A DNA stretch of 64,000 nucleotides from Stagnihabitans sp038231395 (GTDB lineage: Bacteria > Pseudomonadota > Alphaproteobacteria > Rhodobacterales > Rhodobacteraceae), in the NCBI GenBank assembly GCA_038231395.1, contig JBBRLL010000004.1:62001-126000 (forward strand), written 5' to 3'. The notes under the pieces are model-generated. The model ran no database searches. It was not told the DNA's origin and saw nothing but the letters and a program-made list of their open reading frames with translations. The translations under genes and the position numbers were made by a program. Positions 8,488 through 16,023 of the stretch are shown here, one piece after another (positions within the stretch are counted from its first letter, which is position 1; the number at the start of each line of letters is the position of its first letter).

Positions 8488-9492
8488 TTAACCATCCATC
8501 GCCTCCCAATGGCAGGCGACATCATGGCCTTGACCCAAAGGCAGTCCGTCCACCGCGCGTCGTACCGGGTTCTCATGGTCACAGCGAAAGAAGGCATGAG
8601 CGCAGCGCGGGGCAAAGGGGCAGGCCTTGGGGGCTTCCATCATGATTGGCGGCTGACCCTCGATCACCTGCAACCGTGCTGCCCGTTTTCCGGTCAGCGA
8701 TGGCACGGTTTTCAGCAAAGCCCGCGTGTAGGGGTGCTGGGGGTTGGCGAAAAGCTGCTTGACCGGCCCATGTTCGACAACCTGACCGCCATACATCACC
8801 ATCACCCGGTCCGCGATCCCGGCAATCACCCCCAGATCATGGGTGATCCAGATGATCGCCATCCCCAACTTGACACGCAATTCTTTGACCAGCTCAATGA
8901 TCTGCGCCTGAATGGTCACGTCCAGCGCCGTCGTAGGCTCATCGGCGATCAGCACATCCGGGTCACAGGCGAGTGCAATCGCAATCATCACCCGCTGCCG
9001 CATCCCGCCTGAGAATTGATGCGGATAGCTGTCCATCCGGCTGGAGGCATCCGAAATCCCCACCAGCTCCAGCAATTCCACCGCCCGCATCCGCGCCTGT
9101 GCCTTTGTCAGCCCCATGTGGCGGATCAGGGGTTCCATGATCTGGAAACCCACCTGAAACACCGGGTTCAGGCTGGTCATCGGGTCCTGAAACACGAAGC
9201 CCACCTTGGCGCCGCGCACGTAGCGCAACTCTGCCGGGGTGATCTTCAGCAAATCCCGCCCGCCCATCCAGACCTCACCGGCACGAACCTCGGCCGGAGG
9301 TGTCGGCAACAGCCCGATCAGCGACATCATCGTCACCGATTTGCCTGAGCCGCTTTCCCCCACCACACCCAGCAATTCACCGCGCTTCAAGTGAAAGCTG
9401 ACCGCGTTCACAGCATGCACTTCGCCGCCGCGCGTGCGAAACACCGTCTTCAGCCCCCGAACGTCCAGGACGGCGTCGCCCCCATCGGGCAT
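8488..9492 (-). CDS. Peptide-type ABC transporter ATP-binding protein (DppD/OppD class)
   Basis: A 334-residue ATPase and first gene of the transporter operon. Walker A is GESGSGKS (~residue 45), the signature is FSGGMRQRVMIAIAL, Walker B is VLIADEPTTALD and the switch His is in WITHDLGV. The C-terminal CPFAPRCAHAFFRC motif is typical of the OppD/DppD class. The open frame extends 45 codons further upstream, but the ATG at 9492 follows GGGGAG at ideal spacing and begins the usual MxxxxAVLDVRGL sequence, so I chose it. Confidence 0.94.
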   Translation of the reverse strand: MPDGGDAVLDVRGLKTVFRTRGGEVHAVNAVSFHLKRGELLGVVGESGSGKSVTMMSLIGLLPTPPAEVRAGEVWMGGRDLLKITPAELRYVRGAKVGFVFQDPMTSLNPVFQVGFQIMEPLIRHMGLTKAQARMRAVELLELVGISDASSRMDSYPHQFSGGMRQRVMIAIALACDPDVLIADEPTTALDVTIQAQIIELVKELRVKLGMAIIWITHDLGVIAGIADRVMVMYGGQVVEHGPVKQLFANPQHPYTRALLKTVPSLTGKRAARLQVIEGQPPIMMEAPKACPFAPRCAHAFFRCDHENPVRRAVDGLPLGQGHDVACHWEAMDG

Positions 9493-9899
9493 GAATGTCT
9501 CCCCAGGTCTTTTGTTTTGCGACACCACTTGGTCTGTGACGCCGGTTTGTTTGGTCTTGTTGCAGGCGGTTCGGTTGATCGCCACCTGACTTGAACCAAG
9601 CTTTCCCGATTTCCGCCAACCGATCAATCCTTAATCTTGCCCGATGACCCCAGGTCCGACGCTAACTTCTGCCGAAAGCGGCGGCAAATCGCCCGATTGC
9701 GACAGACGCGATGCCAAAGCCAGCTTTGTGCACCAAAAGCGGGCAACTAACTTACGGGAGGGCGGTGAAAGGAATCCACAGCCGATCCGCCTTTTGTGAC
9801 CCGGTGATATTGCGGCGGCGCATGGCTTGGGTGAGTATCAGGGACAATGTGCACATCTTGCCGGGCAGTGTCGATGTCCCGTCTGTTGGAGAATTTGAC
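9493..9899. other. Divergent intergenic region between the ABC operon and the FAD oxidoreductase
   Basis: A 407-base gap from which the ABC operon (minus) and the oxidoreductase (plus) diverge, so it should contain both promoters. An open frame runs through the right half in phase with the oxidoreductase, but the encoded residues do not resemble the family and no ribosome site supports an earlier start. I see no convincing -35/-10 pair, palindrome or RNA structure. Confidence 0.5.
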
Positions 9900-11243
9900 G
9901 TGATTGTCCCGATCTCCACCGCCACCCCGATCCACTACCCCGGACCGCCGCCGATTGACGCTGATGTCGTCATCATCGGCGGCGGCATCATCGGGGTCAT
10001 GACCGCATGGTTTCTGGCCGAAAAGGGCTTCGGTGTCGTCATCTGCGAAAAAGGGCGGATCGCGGGCGAACAATCGTCGCGCAACTGGGGCTGGATCCGC
10101 CAGCAAGGCCGCGATTTCGCCGAACTGCCGATCATGATGGAAAGCCTGTCGATCTGGAAAAGCCTGTCGCAAGAGATCGGCCGTTCGCTTGGGTTCCGGC
10201 AAGAGGGTGTCATGTACCTGGCCCGCACCTATGGCGAGATGTCGGGGTTTGAGGCCTGGATGGACGAGGCGCGCGGCCACGGCCTTGACGTGGGCTTGCA
10301 GTCGACCAAGCAGATCTATGACCGGATCGAAGGGGCGTCGGCGCAATGGCTCGGGGGCTTGTTTACAGCGTCGGATGCACGGGCGGAGCCTTGGGTGGCT
10401 GTTCCGAAACTTGCCGAGGGGGCGATGGCGCGCGGGGCTGCGATTGTCGAGGATTGTGCGGTGCGGCGTCTGGACATTCAAGGTGGCCAGATCGTTGGGG
10501 TTTTTACCGAAAAGGGCCGGATTGGCTGTGATCAGGTCGTGGTGGCCGGCGGGGCGTGGTCCTCGCTTTTCCTGCGGGCTTGCGGCGTTACGATCCCACA
10601 GCTTTCCGTCCTCGCCTCGGTGGCCCAAACCGCGCCGATGCCAGAGGTCTTTGCCGGATGCGCCGCCGATGACCGCTTTGCCTTTCGCAGACGCTCTGAT
10701 GGCGGCTATACGCTGGCGCCGGGGGCCAGTCATGATTTCTTTATCGGCCCCGATGCCTTCCGCCATCTGCGGCCCTACCTTGGCGTCCTGAAGAAAGACT
10801 TCCGCAAGACCAAATTCCGCAGGGGATCGCCCGCCGATTATCCGGATGGCTGGAGCACCAAGCGCGATTGGACGCCGGAGGATGTCTCGCCGTTCGAACG
10901 GATGCGGGTGCTGAACCCTGCGCCCAACCTGAATGCCTTGTCGCAGGTGCAGGACGATTTCGCCGGGGCCTTTCCGCAACTTGGCCGCCCGACGTTGCTG
11001 CGAAGCTGGGCCGGCATGATCGACACTCTTCCCGATGTGGTGCCGGTGGTGGACCGGGTGGCAGCAATTCCCGGCCTGATCATCGCCACCGGCATGTGCG
11101 GCCACGGCTTTGGCATCGGCCCCGGCATGGGCCGCGTGGTGGCGGATCTGGTCGCAGGCCATGACGTGGGCCATGATCTGCGCCGCTTTCGGCTGTCACG
11201 CTTCAGCGATGGCAGCAAGCTGACGCCAGGCCCCAGTTTGTAA
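9900..11243 (+). CDS. FAD-dependent oxidoreductase, DadA/DAO family
   Basis: A 447-residue flavoprotein of the D-amino-acid dehydrogenase/glycine oxidase superfamily. The dinucleotide fold is ADVVIIGGGIIGVMTAWFLAEKGFGVVICEKG (near residue 21 onward in this numbering), and the C-terminal FAD motif is GLIIATGMCGHGFGIGPGMGRVVADLV. It should oxidise an amine or amino acid to an imine. I chose the GTG at 9900 because GGAG lies eight bases before it and it gives the normal short N-terminus. It is divergent from the peptide-type ABC operon and followed by an amidohydrolase, suggesting catabolism of an imported amino-acid derivative. The substrate is not predictable. Confidence 0.88.
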   Translation: MIVPISTATPIHYPGPPPIDADVVIIGGGIIGVMTAWFLAEKGFGVVICEKGRIAGEQSSRNWGWIRQQGRDFAELPIMMESLSIWKSLSQEIGRSLGFRQEGVMYLARTYGEMSGFEAWMDEARGHGLDVGLQSTKQIYDRIEGASAQWLGGLFTASDARAEPWVAVPKLAEGAMARGAAIVEDCAVRRLDIQGGQIVGVFTEKGRIGCDQVVVAGGAWSSLFLRACGVTIPQLSVLASVAQTAPMPEVFAGCAADDRFAFRRRSDGGYTLAPGASHDFFIGPDAFRHLRPYLGVLKKDFRKTKFRRGSPADYPDGWSTKRDWTPEDVSPFERMRVLNPAPNLNALSQVQDDFAGAFPQLGRPTLLRSWAGMIDTLPDVVPVVDRVAAIPGLIIATGMCGHGFGIGPGMGRVVADLVAGHDVGHDLRRFRLSRFSDGSKLTPGPSL

Positions 11244-11372
11244 CGTCGCAGGCCTAAGGTGCTGTTTTTGAGATGATTTCTGGCCGTGCCGACTTAAAGG
11301 ACGGAAAGTTTTGCCTTGGGGATTGCTCAACCCCCCGCTTTGGCGGATCATCGTAGCAAAGGAGCCTTCATC

Positions 11373-12536
11373 ATGCCCGTCAAGAACCGTTTTGCCGATT
11401 TGCTGCCAGAGATCACCACGTGGCGTCAGGATTTCCATGCTCATCCCGAACTGCTTTATGACGTTCAGCGCACTGCCGCCAAAGTCGCTGACCTTTGCCG
11501 CAGTTTCGGCTGCGACGAGGTGGTCGAGGGCATTGGCCGCACCGGCGTTGTGGCGGTGATCAAGGGCCACAAAAGCGCCTCGGGACGGGTGATTGGCCTG
11601 CGCGCCGATATGGACGCCTTACCGATCATTGAACAGACCGGGCTCCCCTATGCCTCCACCACCAAGGGCAAGATGCATGCCTGCGGACACGATGGCCACA
11701 CCGCGATGTTGCTGGGGGCTGCGCGGTATCTGGCCGAGACGCGGAATTTTGACGGCACCGCGATCTGCATCTTTCAGCCCGCCGAAGAGGGTGGCGCTGG
11801 CGGGCACGAGATGGTGGCGGATGGCATGATGGAGCGGTGGGGCATTCAGGAGGTTTACGGCATGCACAACATGCCCGGAATTCCGGTCGGCAGCTTTGCG
11901 ATCCGCGAAGGGGCAATGATGGCCGCCGCCGATCAGTTCGACATTCTGATCACCGGCAAGGGCGGTCACGCCGCCAAACCGCAGGATTGCGTGGATCCGG
12001 TCGTGGTGGCCTCTCACATGATTTTGGCTTTGCAAACAATCGCTTCGCGCAATGTGGACCCGTTGAAACAGGTGGTGGTTTCGGTCTGCGTGGTGGAGAC
12101 GGACAGCCCGGCGTCGAACGTCATTCCCCAAACGGTACGGCTGAAGGGGACGGTTCGCACCATGGACAAGGCCGTGCAGGATTTCGTCGAAAAGCGTCTG
12201 TGCGAGATTGCCGAGGGCACGGCTTTGGCCTTGGGGGCGCTGGCGGCGGTGCAATATGACCGGGGGTATCCGGTGACGGTCAACGCGCCGTACAACACCG
12301 TCTTTGCGATCGAGGTGGCCCGCAGCATTTCGGCTTCGGTTGATACCAATGTTGCACCGATGATGGGGGCGGAGGATTTCTCCTTCATGCTGCAATCGCG
12401 GCCGGGTGCTTATATTTTTGTCGGTAACGGCGATACGCAGATGGTGCACCACCCGGGTTATAACTTTGATGACAACGCGATTCCCTTCGGCTCCAGCTGG
12501 TATGCCGGCATGGTTGAGGCGCGGATGCCGGGGTAA
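11373..12536 (+). CDS. M20 family metal-dependent amidohydrolase (hippurate-hydrolase-like)
   Basis: A 387-residue amidohydrolase of the M20D group, which removes acyl groups from amino acids or opens related amides. Metal-binding signatures are visible: RADMDALPI, then HACGHDGHTAMLLGAARYL with the Cys-Gly-His-Asp-Gly-His core, FQPAEEGGAGG with the catalytic Glu, YGMHNMPG, and the C-terminal MGAEDFSFM. AAAGGAG precedes the ATG at 11373. It lies 129 bases after the FAD oxidoreductase on the same strand and probably works in the same route as the ABC transporter. Confidence 0.92.
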   Translation: MPVKNRFADLLPEITTWRQDFHAHPELLYDVQRTAAKVADLCRSFGCDEVVEGIGRTGVVAVIKGHKSASGRVIGLRADMDALPIIEQTGLPYASTTKGKMHACGHDGHTAMLLGAARYLAETRNFDGTAICIFQPAEEGGAGGHEMVADGMMERWGIQEVYGMHNMPGIPVGSFAIREGAMMAAADQFDILITGKGGHAAKPQDCVDPVVVASHMILALQTIASRNVDPLKQVVVSVCVVETDSPASNVIPQTVRLKGTVRTMDKAVQDFVEKRLCEIAEGTALALGALAAVQYDRGYPVTVNAPYNTVFAIEVARSISASVDTNVAPMMGAEDFSFMLQSRPGAYIFVGNGDTQMVHHPGYNFDDNAIPFGSSWYAGMVEARMPG

Positions 12537-12771
12537 GGTTTGGCCGGGAATTGGGCTGCAGGCGCGCTGTCGGATCGGTGGTTTGATGGCGGATCTGCGC
12601 GCAAGGTTTGGCTGGATCGCGCCGCACATCATGCGGTTTGAAGCGGGCGGTTTACGGCTATTTCTGTTTTTGGCGTATGTCGCGCGTATGTTTTGTGTAT
12701 GTTTTTCGACATCCACGGGGTGCGCCGGGGCAGGGCGATGTTGACCTTGTCTCACCGGCCTGCACGCCGCG

Positions 12772-13248
12772 CTACTTTGCCTGCGATATATACCGCTCAA
12801 ACGCGGTCAGAGTTTCGGCGGAGACGTGATGCTCCAAACCCTCGGCATCGTCGCGCGCGGTTTCGGGGCTGACACCAAGGGCGCACAAAAACGCCTCCAC
12901 GATGTCATGGCGCGCCCGGCTTTTCTGCGCCAGGGCCTTGCCCGCCTCGGTCAGGAAAGCCCCACGATAGGGCCGTTGGGTGATCAGGCCCTCGTCCGAC
13001 AGGCGCTTCATCATCTTGGCCACGGTGGGCTGCGACACCCCTAGACGAGAGGCAATGTCGGTCTGGCGCGCCTCACCGCCATCCGCGATCAGGTCGGCGA
13101 CCAGTTCGACGTAATCCTCCACCAGTTCGGTGCGCCGGGCCTTGCGCGCTTTGCGAAAGCTTTCCACCTGAGTTTCGGTGTCCACCAGCACAGCGCGCCG
13201 GTCGGTTTGGTCGGTGTCAGGTTCTGGGTCGGCGTGGTCGTCCGTCAT
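12772..13248 (-). CDS. mntR: Manganese-responsive DtxR-family regulator
   Basis: A 158-residue member of the DtxR/MntR family. After a charged tail of ~35 residues comes the winged helix (VEDYVELVADLIADGGEARQTDIASRLGVSQPTVAKMMKRLSDEGLI), then the metal-binding and dimerisation region ALAQKSRARHDIVEAFLCALGVSPETARDDAEGLEHHVS with its Glu, His and Cys. It should repress manganese uptake when Mn(II) is sufficient. It is divergent from mntH across 199 bases that contain a palindrome within the mntH promoter. ATG at 13248 chosen over an upstream frame extension, though its ribosome site is weak. Confidence 0.92.
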   Translation of the reverse strand: MTDDHADPEPDTDQTDRRAVLVDTETQVESFRKARKARRTELVEDYVELVADLIADGGEARQTDIASRLGVSQPTVAKMMKRLSDEGLITQRPYRGAFLTEAGKALAQKSRARHDIVEAFLCALGVSPETARDDAEGLEHHVSAETLTAFERYISQAK

Positions 13249-13347
13249 CGGGGATACTCGCAAGGGCTGTGAGGTTGTATAGCGCAAGCTAAGAAATATG
13301 TAAAACCGTCGCGATTTGCCTTAGGCCGGACTATTTCTTGAAGCCGG

Positions 13348-13376
13348 TTGACATAAGTATAGCCAAGGCTATTTAT
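13348..13376 (+). promoter_or_regulatory. mntH promoter with probable MntR operator between -35 and -10
   Basis: TTGACA at 13348-13353 is followed after 17 bases by ATTTAT at 13371-13376, a plausible -35/-10 pair. A perfect 14-bp palindrome, ATAGCCAAGGCTAT, occupies 13359-13372 between and partly over them. A bound dimer there would block polymerase. With mntR divergent and mntH downstream, I infer this is the MntR box. Confidence 0.7.
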
Positions 13377-13447
13377 GGAGATGCGGAAAGCTGCGGGACC
13401 ATTTGGGGCCTTGTGGTCTGGTGCCGCCGAAAGACACAGGACTTGCC

Positions 13448-14767
13448 GTGACGGACGCCCCTGCCAGACTGCCCGACCTGCCGCCGGAAAGGTTGAACGT
13501 AACCGAGCGGACCGCCGCCGAAATAACGCTGGCCCTGCAAGGCAAGGGCGGTTGGCGGTCGATGCTGGCGATGGCGGGGCCTGCGGTGGTGGTGTCGATC
13601 GCCTACATGGACCCTGGCAACTACGCGACCAACATTCAGGCCGGCGCGGGCTTTGGCTATGCGCTTTTGTGGGTGGTGCTGATGGCCAGCCTGATCGCCA
13701 TGCTGTTCCAGTCGTTGTCGGCCAAGCTGGGCATCGTCACCGGGCGCAATCTGGCCGAACTGTCGCGCGACCATTTCTCCAAGCCTGTGGTCTACCTGAT
13801 GTGGGCGGTCAGCGAGGTGGCCGCGATGGCCACCGATCTGGCGGAGTTTCTGGGCGGTGCCATCGGCCTGTCGCTGTTGTTTCACATGCCGCTGATGGCG
13901 GGCATGGCGGTGACGGCACTGGTCACCTACGGCATTCTGATGTTTGATGGCCGAGGGTTTCGCCCGATTGAGCTGATCATTGGCGGTCTGGTGGCGGTGA
14001 TCTCGCTGTGCTTTGTGATTGAGATGTTGATTGCGCCGGTGGATTGGGGTCAGGCCGCGATGGGACTGTTGCCCAGCCTGCCCAATGCCACCGCCTTGAC
14101 AGTGTCGGTCGGCATCATCGGGGCCACGATCATGCCGCATGCGGTCTATTTGCATTCCGGCCTGACCCAGGCCCGCACCACCGCCCGCAACGCGGGAGAG
14201 CGGCGCAAACTTCTGCGCTTTTCCAACCTTGAATGCATGGTTGCCCTGACGATTGCCGGGATTGTCAACATGGCGATGGTCGCAATGGCAGCGGCGGCGT
14301 TTCACGCGGGCCATCCGGAGGTGGCCGAGATTGAGACGGCCTATCACACCCTGACGCCCTTGCTGGGTGGCGCTGCGGCGGCGGTGTTCCTGATCTCTCT
14401 GATGGCGTCGGGCATCTCAAGCTCGGTCGTCGGCACCATGGCGGGTCAGTTGATCATGCAGGGTTTTACGGGTATGCGGATTCCCCTCTATCTGCGCCGG
14501 TTCATCACGATGGCACCGGCGTTTGTGGCGATAGGCTACGGCGTCAACACCACTCAGGCGCTGGTGGTCAGTCAGGTGATCTTGTCGTTCGCGCTGCCGA
14601 TCCCGATGATCGCCGTGGTGATTTTCAGCCGAAGGAAGGATTTGATGGGCGAGTTCGCCAATACCGCCCTGATCAATGCGGCGGCCATCGCGGGGTCAGT
14701 GGTGATCCTGACGCTGAACGTGGTGCTGGTGCTGCAAACCTTTGGCGTCCGGCTGCCGGGCCTGTAA
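13448..14767 (+). CDS. mntH: NRAMP-family Mn(II)/divalent metal transporter
   Basis: A 439-residue proton-coupled manganese importer of the inner membrane with about 11 hydrophobic helices. The metal-site motif of TM1 is intact (SIAYMDPGNYATNIQAG) and the TM6 motif is MPHAVYLHS. Start taken as GTG 13448, with AGGA six bases before it; an in-frame TTG at 13403 would lie only ~20 bases after the expected transcription start and lacks a ribosome site. Divergent from mntR, which presumably represses it through the palindrome at 13359-13372. Confidence 0.94.
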   Translation: MTDAPARLPDLPPERLNVTERTAAEITLALQGKGGWRSMLAMAGPAVVVSIAYMDPGNYATNIQAGAGFGYALLWVVLMASLIAMLFQSLSAKLGIVTGRNLAELSRDHFSKPVVYLMWAVSEVAAMATDLAEFLGGAIGLSLLFHMPLMAGMAVTALVTYGILMFDGRGFRPIELIIGGLVAVISLCFVIEMLIAPVDWGQAAMGLLPSLPNATALTVSVGIIGATIMPHAVYLHSGLTQARTTARNAGERRKLLRFSNLECMVALTIAGIVNMAMVAMAAAAFHAGHPEVAEIETAYHTLTPLLGGAAAAVFLISLMASGISSSVVGTMAGQLIMQGFTGMRIPLYLRRFITMAPAFVAIGYGVNTTQALVVSQVILSFALPIPMIAVVIFSRRKDLMGEFANTALINAAAIAGSVVILTLNVVLVLQTFGVRLPGL

Positions 14768-14918
14768 GCCGGGCCGCGTCTGGCCGCTGTCCTTAAGTTC
14801 AGCAAAAGTCCGGCCGGAAAAACCTGTGCATTTGCGGCTCATTGACAACCTGCGACGCGCGTCACGTGCATGTCCCATCGGCAGGCTTGCCACAATCAAA
14901 GCCGGAACCTCCGATTTT

Positions 14919-14942
14919 GGTAGGATGGGCAATTTGCCCATC
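14919..14942 (+). repeat. Palindromic 3'-end element, copy 5
   Basis: Full copy GGTAGGATGGGC, AATT, GCCCATC. It ends 14 bases beyond the stop of the minus-strand VOC gene and is in the standard orientation relative to it. mntH converges from the left and ends 151 bases before it. Confidence 0.9.
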
Positions 14943-14956
14943 TTGGCCAGGTTGGC

Positions 14957-15406
14957 CTATCCCGTGCGGCCATCGGGGTATTCGGCGGGGCCTTTGATCT
15001 CCAGCTTGTTGCCGAACGGGTCGAAGATGTAGAACGAATGGCCCATGCCGCGCGCGCCGCCATGGGTTGCTTCACGCTCTACCGTCACGCCGTGGGCTGC
15101 CAGATGGGCCCGCATCGCCTCCGGTGCAAAGGGTGAGGTGGCGATGCAGACGTGGTCGACATTGCGCCCGCCTGCCACCGGCGGGATAGCCCCTGCGCCG
15201 CCGGGATGGCTGATGTCCCACAAAACGATCAGGGCGGCACCGCACCAGACCTGCTCCATCCCCAAAGCGGGATAGGTATAGCCGGGGACGGCCCCCAGCA
15301 CCTCGGCATAAAAGCGCATGGCGCGGGCCATGTCATCAACCAGAAACACAACATGGTCTATGCCAACCAATGTGAAGGGCGGTCTTGACGTCTCAGCAGG
15401 CGGCAT
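14957..15406 (-). CDS. VOC (glyoxalase/bleomycin resistance/dioxygenase) superfamily protein
   Basis: A 149-residue single VOC domain. Paired betaalphabetabetabeta modules are marked by GIDHVVFLVDDMARAMRFYAEVLG near the N-terminus and NVDHVCIAT in the middle, with the C-terminal SFYIFDPFGNKLEIKG. His and Glu ligands for a metal are in the expected places. The enzyme's substrate is unknown. The ATG at 15406 follows GAGGGG and was preferred over a 16-codon upstream extension. Confidence 0.85.
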   Translation of the reverse strand: MPPAETSRPPFTLVGIDHVVFLVDDMARAMRFYAEVLGAVPGYTYPALGMEQVWCGAALIVLWDISHPGGAGAIPPVAGGRNVDHVCIATSPFAPEAMRAHLAAHGVTVEREATHGGARGMGHSFYIFDPFGNKLEIKGPAEYPDGRTG

Positions 15407-15522
15407 AGGGGCCCCTCTTTTCGTGATTGAAGCTTTCCAAGGCGCGGGACCCATGTTAGAGGCCCGGCCAACCTTTCAGCGCGGGAGCCTCGTCCTGCGC
15501 CTTGTCCTACGGAGTAAACCAA

Positions 15523-15945
15523 ATGGCCATCGAACGCACGCTATCCATCATCAAGCCTGACGCCACCAAGCGCAACCTGACCGGCAAGATCATTGCCAAA
15601 TTCGAGGATGCCGGATTGCGGGTCGTCGCCTCCAAGCGCATCCACCTGAGCATGGCGCAGGCCGGGGCCTTTTACGCCGAACACTCCGCCCGTGGTTTTT
15701 ATGGCGAGTTGTGCGAGTTCATGGCCTCGGAACCCGTTGTCGTGCAGGTTCTGGAAGGCGAAAGCGCCATTGCCAAAAACCGCGAAGTGATGGGGGCCAC
15801 CAACCCGGCCAATGCCGCCGAGGGCACGATCCGCAAAGAGTTTGCCTTGTCGATGGGCGAGAATTCGGTGCACGGCTCTGACAGTGCGGACTCTGCGGCG
15901 CGTGAGATCAGCTTTTACTTCTCGGGTCTTGAACTGGTCGGCTGA
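15523..15945 (+). CDS. ndk: Nucleoside diphosphate kinase
   Basis: A 140-residue enzyme that transfers the terminal phosphate between nucleoside triphosphates and diphosphates. It begins MAIERTLSIIKPDATKRN, and the phospho-accepting His117 sits in NSVHGSDS. Length is exactly that of bacterial Ndk. GGAG precedes the ATG; seven codons of upstream open frame are not used. A strong intrinsic terminator follows. Confidence 0.97.
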   Translation: MAIERTLSIIKPDATKRNLTGKIIAKFEDAGLRVVASKRIHLSMAQAGAFYAEHSARGFYGELCEFMASEPVVVQVLEGESAIAKNREVMGATNPANAAEGTIRKEFALSMGENSVHGSDSADSAAREISFYFSGLELVG

Positions 15946-15971
15946 CCGCGCAACCCTGAACGGATTGATTG

Positions 15972-16008
15972 AAACACCCGCAGCCCGAAACGGCTGCGGG
16001 TGTTTTTG
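15972..16008 (+). terminator. Intrinsic terminator of ndk
   Basis: A perfect 14-bp stem (15972-15985 paired with 15992-16005, core CACCCGCAGCC/GGCTGCGGGTG) with a six-base loop CGAAAC, followed by a T-rich tract. The complementary strand has AAA at the base of the stem, so it can also serve the convergent RTX gene ending at 16024. Confidence 0.9.
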
Positions 16009-16023
16009 GTTTTGCGGCCTGCG

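Noticed and set aside
8228..8509. Minus-strand frame of 93 residues with GKTP repeats between the ATPase genes
   Set aside because: It spans the two inverted palindromic repeats and overlaps the end of the upstream ATPase gene; its repetition comes from the degenerate DNA repeats.
12586..12744. Plus-strand frame of 52 residues after the amidohydrolase gene, with a hydrophobic middle
   Set aside because: No clear ribosome site, Cys-rich odd ending and no recognisable family; the sequence is probably intergenic.
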